A stretch of DNA of 64,000 bases from Emydura subglobosa (taxonomy: Eukaryota; Chordata; Testudines; Chelidae). The notes under the pieces were generated by a model that saw nothing but the letters and a program-made list of their open reading frames with translations, did no database searches and was not told where the DNA came from. The position numbers were made by a program, and so were the translations under genes. The DNA lies in contig ML679961.1 of assembly GCA_007922225.1 (NCBI GenBank), positions 77,614,798-77,678,797 of the forward strand, read 5' to 3'. Positions 25,035-36,558 of this stretch are shown in pieces. How positions within the stretch are numbered: position 1 is the stretch's first letter; every line of letters starts with the position of its first letter.

Positions 25035-26315
25035 ATAATCTAGTGGTTAATTTGCAGGGCTAAGGACTGTGTTATCTATTCTGCCATTGATATGTTGTGT
25101 GTGATCTTGGGCAAATAACATAGAATCATAGAGTTGGAAGGGACCTCAGGAGGTCATCTAGTCCAACCCCCTGCTCAAAGCAAGACCAACCTCAGCTAAA
25201 TAATCCCAGCAAGGGTTTTGTCAAGCTGCAGCTTAAAAACCTCTAAAGATGGAGATTCCACCACCTCCCTAGATAACCCATTCCAGCGCTTCACCACTCT
25301 CCTAGTGAAAATCTTTTTCCTAGTATCCAACCTAGACCTCCCCCCCTGCAACTTGAGACCGTTGCTCCTTGTTCTGTCGTCTGCCACCACTGAGAACAGC
25401 CTAGCTCCATCCTCCCTGGAGTCCCCTTTCAGGTAGTTAAAGGTTGCTATCAAATCCCCCCTCATTCTTCTCTTCTGCAGACTAAACAAGCCTAGTTCCC
25501 TCAGCCTCTCCTCATATGTCTTGTGCTCCAGCCCCCTAATCATTTTTGTTGCCCTCCGCTGGACTCTCTCTAACTTCTCCACATCCTTTTTGTAGTGGGG
25601 GGCCCAAAACTGGACACAATACTCCAAATGCGGCCTCACCAATGCCGAATAGAGGGGAATAATCACTTCCCGCGATCTGCTGGCAATGCTCCTCCTAATG
25701 CAGCCCAATATGCTATTAGCCTTCTTGACAACCAGGGCACACTGCTGGCTCATATCCAGCTTCTTATCCACTGTTACCCCCAGGTCCTTTTCTGCAGAAT
25801 TGCTGCCTAGCTCGTCGGTCCCCAGTCTGTAGCTGTGCATGGGATTCTTCCGTCCGAAGTGCAGGACTTTGCACTTGTCCTTGATGAACCTCATCAGATT
25901 CCTTTTGGCTCAATCCTCCGGTTTGTTTAGGTCCTTCTGTATCCTATCCCTACCTTCCAGGGTATCTACCACTCCCCCCAGGTTAATGTCATCCGCAAAC
26001 TTGCTGAGGGTGCAATCTACCCCATCTTCCAGATCATTAATGAAGATGTTGAACAAAACTGGCCCCAGGACCAACCCCTGGGGCACTCCACTTGTGACTG
26101 GCTGCCAGCTAGACATGGAGCCATTGATCATTACTCGTTGAGCCCTATGCTCTAGCCAGAGTCTATACTGACCCTGTAGAAAATGGGGATAGTAGTTATT
26201 ATCCCCTTAGTGCTGGTGGTATAAAAATTAATGGTTGTAAAGCACTTTAAGTTTCTTACTTTAATCTCTGTAGAAGTGCCAAGCATCATGATATCTATTA
26301 TTGTTGTGTGTGTAT
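25035..26315 (+). mobile_element. MIR/CORE-type SINE split by a CR1 insertion
   Basis: The left part (25035-25117) reads AATCTAGTGGTTAATTTGCA to GTGTGATCTTGGGCAAATAA, the MIR head and core. It stops where the CR1 starts. The right part (26172-26315) resumes with CTGTAGAAAATGGGGATAGT and continues to GTTGTAAAGCACTTTAAG, the normal continuation of the same SINE. The SINE is therefore older than the CR1. Confidence 0.8.
25118..26171 (-). mobile_element. CR1 LINE, 5'-truncated, best preserved in the window
   Basis: The minus strand encodes the C-terminal part of the CR1 reverse transcriptase. Motifs in order are [19 protein letters not shown] and SKFADD (motif C), then [60 protein letters not shown] and [20 protein letters not shown], then the 3'UTR and the CATAGAATCATAGAG end. 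The two reading segments (26131-25910 and 25894-25196) are in the same frame and are separated by one TGA at about 25907-25909, where the family normally has tryptophan. The 5' part, with the endonuclease and the first RT motifs, is missing, so the copy cannot move. It is inserted in a SINE. Confidence 0.95.
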
Positions 26316-27282
26316 ATTATCCAAAGAGAGAGGTCACCATTTTTGACTGCTGCTCAGGATGTGTGACCAGGTGTGGATTCCCGTAGTCCAAACTCTGGGA
26401 GGAGAGGAACAGAATAGCCATGTGAACTGCTTTGTAACCCCCTCCAATGGTCAGTTCTATTCTGACTGGTCAGCAGAGACATGTCAAGTCTGCTGACCTC
26501 AGCAGAGCTGTGCAATTACTTTACTTAACACTTGTTGAGAATTCAGCTGAATATTGTACGATTGTATACTTTTCCCTTTCTTAAATGTAGTATCCATTTC
26601 ATTAAGAATTAGGAAATAAAAACAACTACCAAGAGTGTCGTGCCAAGAGGACACCTGTTTAGGGCCTCCTGGTATTCTGTCCTCCCTCCTCCTCATCCCT
26701 TGCTCTCCAGGAATTATTATTCCTTGTTGCTATTTTTGGTTGCCTTTCCTTTCTGTCCCTTCCCCTCCCTTCTAAAATTTTTCAGATGACTATCAACCCA
26801 ACAACTTTAAGAAGTGTCCAGTGCGCACACAATTGAGGCATTGTGAGGAGTAGCAATTCATGCTCCTACTTGTTACAAGCCCTTGAGTTCCTGGTGAAGC
26901 GTCTATTGGGCTTCCAGAAACATGCAGTGTTCAAACCAATCCTGTGTGAGGATGTCAATTAACATCAGGTTACAGTGACCTTTTTGTATTACTTGGTAAT
27001 GACAATATATATTGTTGGAATAAAAGCGTGCAGGCATGTGTGGTTGCACAGAGGTACACTAGAAGCTTGAGGACATTTAAGCTTAACCCAAGATTTTCCA
27101 GGGTCCTCACTGTCAGGAAAGGAGGCCACTTTGTCCAAAATAAGAAGTGACTGAAATGGGAGCAAGTGTATTCAATTGCATGTTATAAAAAAGGAATTTT
27201 GTCCTGGAGCAAGAGCCTATTTGTTGTTACCCCTACTCTTCAAGACATTGAGGAACTCTTCAGGACATTGTGGACATTGATG

Positions 27283-28213
27283 GAATCCACAAAGGGACTT
27301 AAGTAGTGTAATTTTGACTTTGTGGCACTTAACTTTTTAGGTGTCTAGAACATTACAGGAACAGCACTGTAATCCACAAAGCCAAGTTAAGGGCATAGAC
27401 TCCCTCTACAATTAATGGGGGGAGAGAGCCCCTTAAGAATACCATCTACAAAAGCAACCACCTTAGGTGCATCTAAACTAGCTAAGAGGAGATGCCAATG
27501 AGTGGGTGTGTGCTAAGTCCCACCCTTCTCTCAGAGACAGGGACCTAAATTCAGACTGCAGGCAGGTGCTTATCTTTTCTAGCAATTCCCAAATGGGAAC
27601 AAGCTGTCTGGAGTTAGGCCATTTAGACACCTTTGGGGTTTCTTGCGGGAACCAGCCTCACTCCATACAAAATGGCTAGAGGGGTCATGCTCACCTTCTA
27701 ACTTTCAGCCCCAGGCTTAGAGTACTCAGCTGAGAAGGAAAAAGGTGTGGCAGATCCCTGTTCAAATCCTTTGTTCACAGCTGCCAGAAAGGGGAGAATT
27801 GAACCTGGGCCTCCCAAGTCCTAGGTGAGTGCTCTAACCACTGGGCTAAAAGTTAGAAGGTGTGCACCACCACCTCCTCTGGCTGGATATCAAATGGAAC
27901 CTGATCCAATGGACATGCTCTGAAGCCACTTACTGGATTGGGCGTCACGTGACTTAAGTTGTTGAATACCCAACTTCCCCCAGTTTGTGGATTGCTCTGG
28001 GGTTTAGACTCGAGATAGGCATTTGGATACCTAGAAGGAGGCAGCTTCGACTCATAGGGAATATTTCCAGCAGGAAGTTAGTCATTGAGCCCTAATGTTC
28101 TAAAGAGTTAGGCAGCAGCCAAGTGGGAGTTGTGTGGATCTCAGTGGTGCCATGGACAGGAGTTTAGGAGCCTAATTCTGAAGGTTAGGTGCCCAGATTG
28201 CTTTGTGGGTTGC
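27283..28213. mobile_element. Foldback-like composite element with paired tRNA-like SINE heads
   Basis: The centre (27693-27861) is an inverted pair. The left arm has ACCTTCTAACTTTCAGCCCC, CTTAGAGTACTCAGC and CTGTTCAAATCC. The reverse complement of the right arm has CCTTCTAACTTTTAGCCCAG, GGTTAGAGCACTCACC and GGTTCAATTCTCC. Each arm thus carries A-box- and B-box-like motifs of a tRNA-derived SINE, facing each other. The outer flanks also oppose: AATCCACAAAGGGACTT at 27284 and GCTTTGTGGGTTGC at 28200. The inverted pair is clear. Whether the whole 930 bp is one element is inference. Confidence 0.55.
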
Positions 28214-29576
28214 ACCCTAGGGTACTGGTTGTTTCCAGAAGCCAAAGACTGGCTTTATTTGATGTTCCTCATGGCAATTGGATTATACTCTTGGTTCCTT
28301 GTTGTGGTAATAAAGACTCATCCAAGGATATTTACAAGTGCTGCCCAAATTTGGGAATGCTGTTCATTGTTGGTAATCTCTGTGGATGAAGTTTGAACAG
28401 GAAAATACCCACTCTTTTGTTAAACCTTTGTTGAGGTGACTCATTGCTTGGGGCTGTGGGCAGCCAACTGAATTTCAGTCCAGGACAGCTCTTTTAAAGT
28501 CTTTTAACAAAAGCAACAAAACTCTTCAAATCTTTCAATTACCTGCATTTAGAAAATTGCATCTCTGGTAGAAAGGATTTGCCAAAGCAACAGATCCCAG
28601 CAAACACTATGCTGAAGATGTTGGGCCTGGTGGGTTACAATGTTGTTTGATGTAGATATGAATCTATTTCACTATGAAGCAACATGTGAGCACTGAGGAC
28701 TTGGTGGCTCAAGCTATATGGAAACTCTTATATTGCATTTGGGTAGCAGATTATCAAGTCACTGTAATAGGGTGGTAGTTTTAGGCACAATTTTAGGGAA
28801 ACAACAGGTTTTTTCCCAAACCAAACTGTAGTGATCTGAGATGTATCCTGCCTTGAATGCAGAAATCACACACAAGTGTTTCACACACAAGATATTTGGT
28901 TTATTTGGAGTGGCAACTACCCTAAAGTTTTCTGGAGATAACTATGCTGAATACTCTAAAATTGCTCTAAGACCAGATATCTCAAAATGTCATACTGGTT
29001 CAAACAAACAATCATTCCATGACATGATTTTAGTTGGGTTGTGCTGGTTGTCTGTGGGCCATCACATGTAGCCCTTTTATCCTGGAGTAGATGACCCAGC
29101 CCTCCTGATTGCCCATGAAAGAAATATCTCATTGCTTAGAAAAACAGCTACCCTTGTTCTGCACAAGATGCAGAGAAGAAGCTGCCCCTTTCTCTAGTTC
29201 ATTAAAATGTCATTTTATTTTAGACTTGGAAGTTTTGTGGTCTCCAAGAGTTGAGTATTTTGAAGAAAAAAACTTAACCACATACAGATATTTTTTGTTC
29301 TTTCTGAGCGTAAACAGGCAACAGATGATCACTTTCCCAATACCCTTTCCACGAAGATGAGTTTCCTAACCTCTAAATTACATATTTTGGTAGTGTTTGA
29401 ATATTTTATTACTGCTTTCAGTTAGAAAGGAACTATCTGGTAAAAGCACTCAAAATTGCTGTGGCTTTTCTGCAGGTGAGGTTTGTTAATACTCTTGGAG
29501 GATCCATGGCTTAGGACTTTGATCCATGGGAGTTCCTTTTGGATCACATATGATCTCAGACCCAAGAGTGATGGTG

Positions 29577-30900
29577 ATAAATTCATAGATTCCAAGGCCG
29601 GAAGGGACCACTGTGATCATCTATTCTGACCTCCTGTACAATACAAGCCAGATAATTTACACAAAATAATTCCTATAACATATCTTTTTAGAAAAACATC
29701 TTATCTTGATTTGAAAATGGTCAATGATGTAGAATCCACCATGATGCGTGGTCAGTTTGTTTCAATGTTTGTTTAACCTCACTGTTAAAATATATGCCTT
29801 ATTTCTAGTTCAAATTTGTCTAGTTTCAACTTCCAGTCATTGGATCATGTTACATCTTTCTCTGCTAGATTGAAGAACCTATTATTAAATATTTGTTCCC
29901 CATGTAGGTATTTACAGACTGTAATCAAGTCACCCCTTAACAGTCTCTTTGTTAAACCAAATAGATTGAGCTTTTTGAGTCTCACTGTAAGGCATGTTTT
30001 CTAATCTTTTAATCATTCTCGTGGCTCTCTTGTGGACACAGTATTTTAGCAGCAGTCACACCAGTACCAAATTAAAGAGGTAAAAATGTTAAATAGCATA
30101 AGGCCAAGAATCGATCTTTCCAGAGCCCCACTATAAACACACCCACTCAATGATGATTCTCCATTTAAAATTACATTTTGAGACCTATAATTTAACCAGT
30201 TGTTAATCCATTTAATGTGTGCTATATTAAAATTTTTATGTTCTAATTTTTAATCAAAATATTGTGTGCTACCAAATCAGATCCTTTACAGAGGTCCAAC
30301 TATATTACATCGACTCTATTACTTTTATCAAACAAACGTGATCTCATAAAAATATTACCCTTCTTTCATTCTTTATTCACAGAGTCTTTCATCAACCACT
30401 CCATTATTTTGCCCAGGTTTGATGCCAGACTGACCGGTCATCTTGTTTACTTTCTTTAAATGTTGATGTAATGTGAGCTTTCTTCCAGTCTTCTGAAACT
30501 TCTGTAGTGCTCCAAGACTTATTGAAAATCAATATTGATGATTCAGCAAGCTTCTCAGCCAGCTCTTTAAGAACTCTTGGGTGCAAACTATCCAGACCTG
30601 CTGATTTAAAAATGTCTAACTTTAGTAGCTGTTGTTTAGTATCCTCTTGAGATACTAGTGGTGTGGAAAGTGTCATCATATGATATGATTACTTCATCTT
30701 TTTCCCAAATACAGAACAGAAATATTTATTGAACACTTCCATCTTTTCTGCATTATTATTGAGGCTTCTACCATTTCCATCTAGTAATGGACCAATACCA
30801 TTGTTAGGATTCTTTTTGTTCCCAGTACACTTAAACTCCTTCTAACTGATAGGTTTTGCTATACATCTTCAGAGAACAAGTATAGGTTGTTATTTCTATA
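29577..30900 (-). mobile_element. Old CR1 LINE copy, antisense, with internal deletion
   Basis: The left end is the CR1 3' terminus (AATTCATAGATTCCAAGGCC, GGAAGGGACCACTGTGATCA). The 3' coding part follows. Near 30085 the sequence jumps from AATTAAAGAGGTAAAAATG to a region far upstream (TTAAATAGCATAAGGCCAAG). Further right the minus strand reads LLKLDIFKSAGLDSLHPRVL followed by KELAEKLAESSILIFNKSW and STTEVSEDWKKAHI (30679-30404), the CR1 RT N-terminal region. It is more diverged than the 25.1-kb copy and belongs to a different CR1 subfamily. Confidence 0.88.
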
Positions 30901-31775
30901 CATGGTGCTAAATTCAAACCTTTACTTAAACTTATCCCATTAAACAGTGGTTTAATGTTGATAAGAGGGTCTGGAAAAGTGGAAGGGGGACTTATTTGAA
31001 AAAAGAGCTTGTGGTCCTATAGATGAGTTTGAGATTGCCATTGGTGTCCTTAGGTTTTTATACATTTTTCACAAAAGTGTCTCCCAAGCTGTAATATGGC
31101 TGACTTTTCAAATGGCTTTTTGGCAGGTATGTTGCTATGCTTCATCCCTTTTGAGTTCTTTTATATTCCAACAGTATTATTGTCCCTTTTATGGATGTAA
31201 AAGGGGTACAAATTCCACACCTCTGTTGTTTTTCTTGTGTGATTTGCTTGGCAGTGATGGATGAGAACACATGCATCTCTTCCCTGTGCCACCCTTTTTT
31301 ACTGCTAGTTATGAATTATTCATATGGTTTTGATTTTGGTCCCAAAGTCCAAAATTACTATTTTGCATTCTTTGTTCTTACTAAAAAGGGTTTTGATACT
31401 TTTAACCCAATCTAGAATCAAATTAAGATTGGTTGTCAGGAGTTTTCAGATGATGATAATAATGGACTGCTTTGTCAAGTAACTTGCAACATCTGATCTT
31501 TCTGAGTAAAGGGGAATTTCTTGTAAGTGATGTACCCAAGGAAAAATTGCTGTTAACTTGTGTGAGTGAGAGAACATGTTAACATTTTTTTCTCACCTAG
31601 ACCACTTGAGACCTTACTAAAATCTTTTGAAGTTCTCCCTCTGGAGAACTTTCATATTGATATAAAAGAGACAGAATAAAATCTGTTTTCAAATTACAAA
31701 TGAGACCAACACTAGATTATTTTTCCTCCTGTAAGTATAGAAGTATTAAAAATGTTGTCTTCTGTCTTTATGCAG

Positions 31776-31851
31776 AAACTCGAACAGACAGAGCAAAGAA
31801 ATTGTTTAGACACTACACAGTTGGATCATATGACAGCTTTGATGCTTTAAG
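31776..31851 (+). CDS. SHANK2: SHANK2 internal exon (76 nt), linker between SH3 and PDZ domains
   Basis: An acceptor (polypyrimidine stretch TCTGTCTTTATGCAG ending at 31775) and a strong donor (AAG|GTAAGA, GT at 31852-31853) bound a 76-nt exon. It begins with two bases that complete a codon from an upstream exon, then reads TRTDRAKKLFRHYTVGSYDS followed by FDAL, and ends with two bases (AG). LFRHYTVGSYDSFD is a hallmark of the Shank family just before the PDZ domain. Shank proteins are postsynaptic scaffolds whose PDZ binds GKAP/SAPAP. The leftover AG joins the T at 53294 to give serine, so the product reads ...FDAL-S-DCIIEEK across a 21.4-kb intron. The phase match and the DCIIEEK continuation favour SHANK2 over SHANK1 or SHANK3. 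The preceding SH3 exon was not found and probably lies upstream of the window. Confidence 0.93.
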
Positions 31852-34359
31852 GTAAGATTTCTTCCTTTCAGCTAGCAATATTCGGATTACAGAAGTTTGT
31901 TTATGCTTACAAAACCTATCCTCTTACATATTACTTATTTATAAATATAGGATTATATCAGCATGTTGTTCGGGTATGAATTGGGTCTTCAAAACTTAGT
32001 CAGAGCAACTGAAGCTACTTAACATGTATATTTATTGAGTAGAAATCAATTTAAATGTAAACTGTGGGGATTTTTACTTGCAGTTTCTGCTGAGTATCCA
32101 AGTTTGTTTAAACAGGATTCCCCTTCCACAACACCTCAAGAGCTTGACCAACTTCTGGCAGGGAGGATGATCTTACAGCACAGAAACTCAATTTTATCTT
32201 TTTACCATAGTATTGGGAAAATAATGGTGGCACATTGAAAATATTTAGTTTCCCCCTGATGTGCTGTAAAACTCTGTAATTCAGTGAAGACATATTTTCA
32301 TGCAGTATTTTGAGAATATTTGCTAGCACCAACTTTTTAAAGATGTTAAACTGTTTCCTCCTTGTCCTGAAGATTAGTGAATAATTTTGCAGTTCCTGAT
32401 GAAGCTAGTTAAGTGACAGCTCTTTGCTTTTAAAGAGACTTCCATACACCAAGATCCCATCCTGTTCTGTCTCAGCAGATATACACTGCTGAAAAGGCAA
32501 TGGGAGTGGTGGTATTCCACTGCCCATGAGTGTAAGCATCTGCCACCCCTGAGTATTATAGAGTTTTATACTTTGGAAGGGCTTTATCATGTAGAACGCA
32601 GAATGATACTGTGGTGACATCTCTAGTGGACTTGCAACTATGTGGATTGACCACTCTTACCCCACCTAGCATGTTGCTGTTGCTGACTATTATAGCCTAA
32701 GTGTGGCAGGCTACAGAGCAGCACTCTTGTTACTCTGGCTTAGCAGGAGAGGAACATGTTTCTGACCCTCACACAGCACCTTTCTGAGCAGGGCCATTAC
32801 TGGGGCTTTTTACAGGGACTAGGATTGTACCTTCATGGTTGTAAAGATGTGCAGGCTAAGGTATACTAGGTAGGACTTTGTCTGCACACTGTGAATTACA
32901 TAAAACTACTGCTGCCTCGATGCAGTATGGTATGATAAATATTTAAATGTTTAGTAGTTAAATGCCCAATAATTTTTAAAAAAGATTCAGTGATCCTTTA
33001 TTACTCTGTAAATCTCTTTAATGATGGGGCTATTTCAACATTAAGGGATGGAGCTGTTCTGTTAAAACGCGGAACTATAGCCACACTGCTACACAAGCAT
33101 GTTGTCTCAGAGCTCCTGAATGCTTATGTTTGTCAAAGGAAAGCATCTATACAAACAAGTTCTTGACAAACCAAGTGTGTCATAAAACAATGGGCTAAAT
33201 ACTCTGTTGGTGTAACTGCACTGTCTTCAGTGGAGTTATGTTAGCAGAAAATGTGGTCCTATTTGTTGAAAATAACTATTAGTTCAACACTTCTGTGTGT
33301 GAGCAGAGCTTAATTTGAGGAAGAAGGAGGGAAAAATTTCTCTTGTTCAATTGGTTTAATAAACATGGTGAGAGAACTGAAGAAAAAAGGGTCATCAGCT
33401 AACCCCCAATTAGGAATTAAATATTAGAGCATTTCTCATGTAGATCACTGGCTTCACAATGGGGTATGTGAGGAAGAGGAGAAGGGAGATGACAGAGTTG
33501 TACAGGGCTCTTCCAGGAAGAAAAATAATGCTGCTTAGTAACTGGAGGAGAAAAAAAACTAAGGTTACCAGACTGGACCCATTAGGAGTTGTAATGACTA
33601 CCAGACTGTAAAAATGGAGCTTGAGCTAATGGGAACTGTAATAAACCTTATCAACAGTCACTGAAGAATACACTTAGCAGATATGAAATGAACACACTTT
33701 CTCCATGTTAAACTAAAAATTCATTATATAGAAATTCTGTGAAATTAATTTATTTAAAATGAAATAACTTGTAAATGAAGTGATCTGCTTGAAGAATAAG
33801 GTGTATTCCTTTTATCTGTGTGCAAGAAGTTAGTTTTTGCATACTGTGTGGAACAATTCTATCAAGAAAGGCAAAGCTGGTTTTTTAGCTCATGCACATA
33901 GCAGAGCCGTGCCCCATTACTTTTTCTGTTCCGCAATATGGAATCAATACAGGGTTTGATTTAAATAGGTCCTTAATAAACCTCAGTTGGCTGAACCTGC
34001 AACTTTGAGAACAACTAGGTGTTTAAGTAGCTGAATGTGTTTGCAAATCAAGTATTTGTACTTCTAAATAATGACCTCAATGTTGTCTGTAATCTGTGGC
34101 TGCAAAAAAAGGAGGCCATATTAAAAACTGGCCTTTAATGTAGACATTTTTTGCCTAGGCCCAGTAGATTTAGTTCCCAAGTTAGGAGGGCTCCATAGGA
34201 AAAAGAATAACTGAAAGAAAGAGAGATGTCAAACGAATACAGTTATGGGGTAATGTACTGTTGACAGCAGTCTTGTTGCCAGTGAGCTATTTCCAGGTTT
34301 GTACTTTGCTTTGACACTTTCTCTGTCATGAATCCTGGCACTGTTGTTACACACACAAA

Positions 34360-34550
34360 TCTAGGCACCCTACCTATACCCTATTGAGGGCTCAAGGTGT
34401 GATCTGGTTAATTTCAGTACCCTAACTCTTTCCCTACCGAGGGCTCTGGATGTAAGGCACCTACCTTACCCATTGGGCTCAGGGAAAAACCTGGTCAATT
34501 TAAGTATCTACCCCTACCTCTAGGGCTTGGGGCTCTATGGGTCTGCAGGA
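34360..34550 (+). repeat. Degenerate tandem array, possibly part of an LTR
   Basis: Related segments follow each other: ACCCTATTGAGGGCTCAAGG with CTGGTTAATTTCAGTACC, then CCCTACCGAGGGCTCTGGAT with CTGGTCAATTTAAGTATC, then CCCTACCTCTAGGGCTTGGG. Units are about 70-90 bp and strongly diverged. The surrounding 34330-35100 has the look of an old inserted element but no ends were found. Confidence 0.45.
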
Positions 34551-35397
34551 TCTTTTCCAGGTAAAAGTGCCTTACACAGCTGTGCTCTAAACATCTATTT
34601 ATTTGCAACACACACAGAATATATATGGCAAGCAAGTTTATTATGCTCACTACTCCCAATATACAAACAAACTTAACCCGATGGCCAATCAGGATCCGCT
34701 CGTCTGGGTTTGCCAATGATGCCTTTGCACCAGTGGCGTAGCTACCCAATCAGATTTTAAGCAATTCATCCTGTGTTTATATCAGCTTCTGTTTCACTTG
34801 TGACAAAAGGCTTCTTTTTGCCCACCCCTGTCAACCACAGACCCTTCCAAAAAATCAGTTCTGGCTACGGCTCTGCTTTGCAGTTGTGCAGAGGGATAAG
34901 AGTTCTGGCAGCTTGAGGTTATTGAACTGCAGTCCAGCGATGGTTCTCCCAAGAGCATTGTTTTTTTCGTTTATGTTATATAGGTAAAACTAGCTACCTC
35001 CTTTAATTTTTTCTAAACCTGTCACATTATTAAATACCCCCTAGGTAACAAAATTTAGCCAATCACATACTGGCACCTATGTTTTCTCCTTCCTGCTCAA
35101 GTCTTTCTTTTCAATTTTTCTCTTATGCCCAAATTGTAACTTTATTTATGTTCTTCTTTGTTTGTGCAGATGGTCAGCATAAATTCACTGGTCAGAGCTT
35201 ATTTTATCTATCTTCTCCTTTGTGGGTCTTTCTGTATCCTCCCTAAACTTCCAGCACCTCGGTGTCTCTACTTTACAACCCTTGGTGTTATAACTCTTGT
35301 TAGGGGCATTCCTGAGGTGGGGAGCTTTAACAGCAGTGGAGCATTTTTTCTTGATTTTAGTGGTGAAATTCCTGAGCTTCGCTCAAGGCTGGTTTAA

Positions 35398-35460
35398 TAT
35401 GGGGGTGAGTTAAGTCCCAGGCCTCTACATTATAGGGGTGAATTAAGTCCAGACCTACAC
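35398..35460 (+). repeat. About 31-bp imperfect tandem duplication
   Basis: GGGGGTGAGTTAAGTCCCAG with GCCTCTACA is followed by AGGGGTGAATTAAGTCCAGA with CCTACA. Confidence 0.8.
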
Positions 35461-36331
35461 TGTAAGAGAATACTATAGTGCAATGACTAGTTATTTTAAA
35501 GTAATTGCTGCTTTACTAAAGTTGTTGCTTTTATAAGATAAGTGGGTTGTTGTGGAAGACAAGATTGAACCTAAAGGACTACTGATTTAACTCCTGAATC
35601 GGTTCTTTTTTTAAAGGTGACCAGGTTCTCACATCTGTCCCTTTTAGTTTCTTTAATACTCTACTGAAAAAAATCCTCTCTTCCTTTTTTAATCAGAGTT
35701 TAAAAAAAAATGCTGAGCAAAAGTTAGTACATGATTTAAACATTCATGTTAACAGGTTTATTAACATGTGCCAAATATCCTGTATGTGGCATTTTTCATT
35801 TTAGACCGATGATGTTTAGTGAAGCACAAACTTTTGTGATTCATTAAACCTCTTTTTCAACTGTGAAGAAGAGGTCAGGTATCCATTATGGCCTAACAGA
35901 TACATCCCCCCTCCTCTTCTAAACTATGAATCTGACTACTGTGCAGAAAGTTCATGTCACCATGTCTGCCAATCCAAATCTTTCTTAAATGATGATTTGC
36001 AAAATGTGACAAGTGATTTTTCATGTGAGGTTAAGCAGGTGTACCCCATTCACTCTGCTTTAACGATAGCTAACAGAAGTGTTATGCTACCATCTGTGTC
36101 TTATTCTGTATCTCTGCACTTGGCATTTTAGGTTTTTTAAGTGATACAGATGCTTGGATTGCTATGGTGGTGGGATTATTTTAATGTTCCATTATACCCC
36201 ATGGCGATTGAGGGAACTTTTCAATGATCTTGAGCTCTAACTTTTCAGTGACTATACATGGTATAAACCTTTTTACTTGTATTAAGTGAGTGTTACAAGA
36301 AAAACTTACCCTAAAAGACAAAACTGATTTT

Positions 36332-36558
36332 CTATGTGTATGCTGCAATTAAACACCCACGGCTGGTCCCTGTCAGCTGACTCAGGCTCGCGAGGCTTAG
36401 ACAAAGGAGCTGTTTAATTGCTGTGTAGACATTCGGGCTCAAGCTGGAGCCCAGGCTCTGTGACCCTTCCCCCTTCCAGCCCCTTTGCCCGAACCCCACG
36501 AATCTAAGACAGCTGACATGGGCCAGCTGCAGGTGTTTAATTGCACTGTAGATATACC
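36332..36558. mobile_element. MITE with about 45-bp terminal inverted repeats
   Basis: The left arm GCTGCAATTAAACACCCACG with GCTGGTCCCTGTCAGCTGAC pairs with the reverse complement of the right arm (AGTGCAATTAAACACCTGCA with GCTGGCCCATGTCAGCTGTC). The middle contains TTTAATTGCTGTGTAGACAT and CTCAAGCTGGAGCCCAGGCT, a second palindromic block. It is GC-rich against the AT-rich intron, which helps to mark its borders. I remember close relatives as very common in turtle genomes. No coding capacity. Confidence 0.8.

Larger units (their letters stand above)
1..31775 (+). other. Upstream SHANK2 intron (3' part)
   Basis: No exon of SHANK2 or any other gene could be supported before 31776. Open frames here are short and have no protein-like composition, or belong to LINE remnants. 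Recognisable content is listed separately: SINE, LTR-like repeat, CR1, L2, MITE, tRNA-SINE and foldback copies. Stretches where I recognise nothing: 1-845, 3170-10600 (AT-rich, with a small tandem duplication at 3914), 10710-11380, 11690-16850, 19010-20170, 20440-22680, 23240-25030, 26320-27280, 28220-29570 and 30900-31775. The segment 11760-12200 looks vaguely like an old dispersed repeat but could not be assigned. Confidence 0.7.

Noticed and set aside
25595..26141. Plus-strand frames within the CR1
   Set aside because: Shadows of the antisense CR1 reverse-transcriptase frame.
27758..27850. tRNA gene on the minus strand
   Set aside because: A- and B-box-like motifs are present, but no cloverleaf, anticodon arm or acceptor stem pairs. 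Fits a tRNA-derived SINE.
1..31775. Upstream SHANK2 exons (SH3, ankyrin repeats)
   Set aside because: I looked for the SH3-type motif GGFWEG...GWFP and for the expected split codon before 31776 and saw none. They are probably outside the window.
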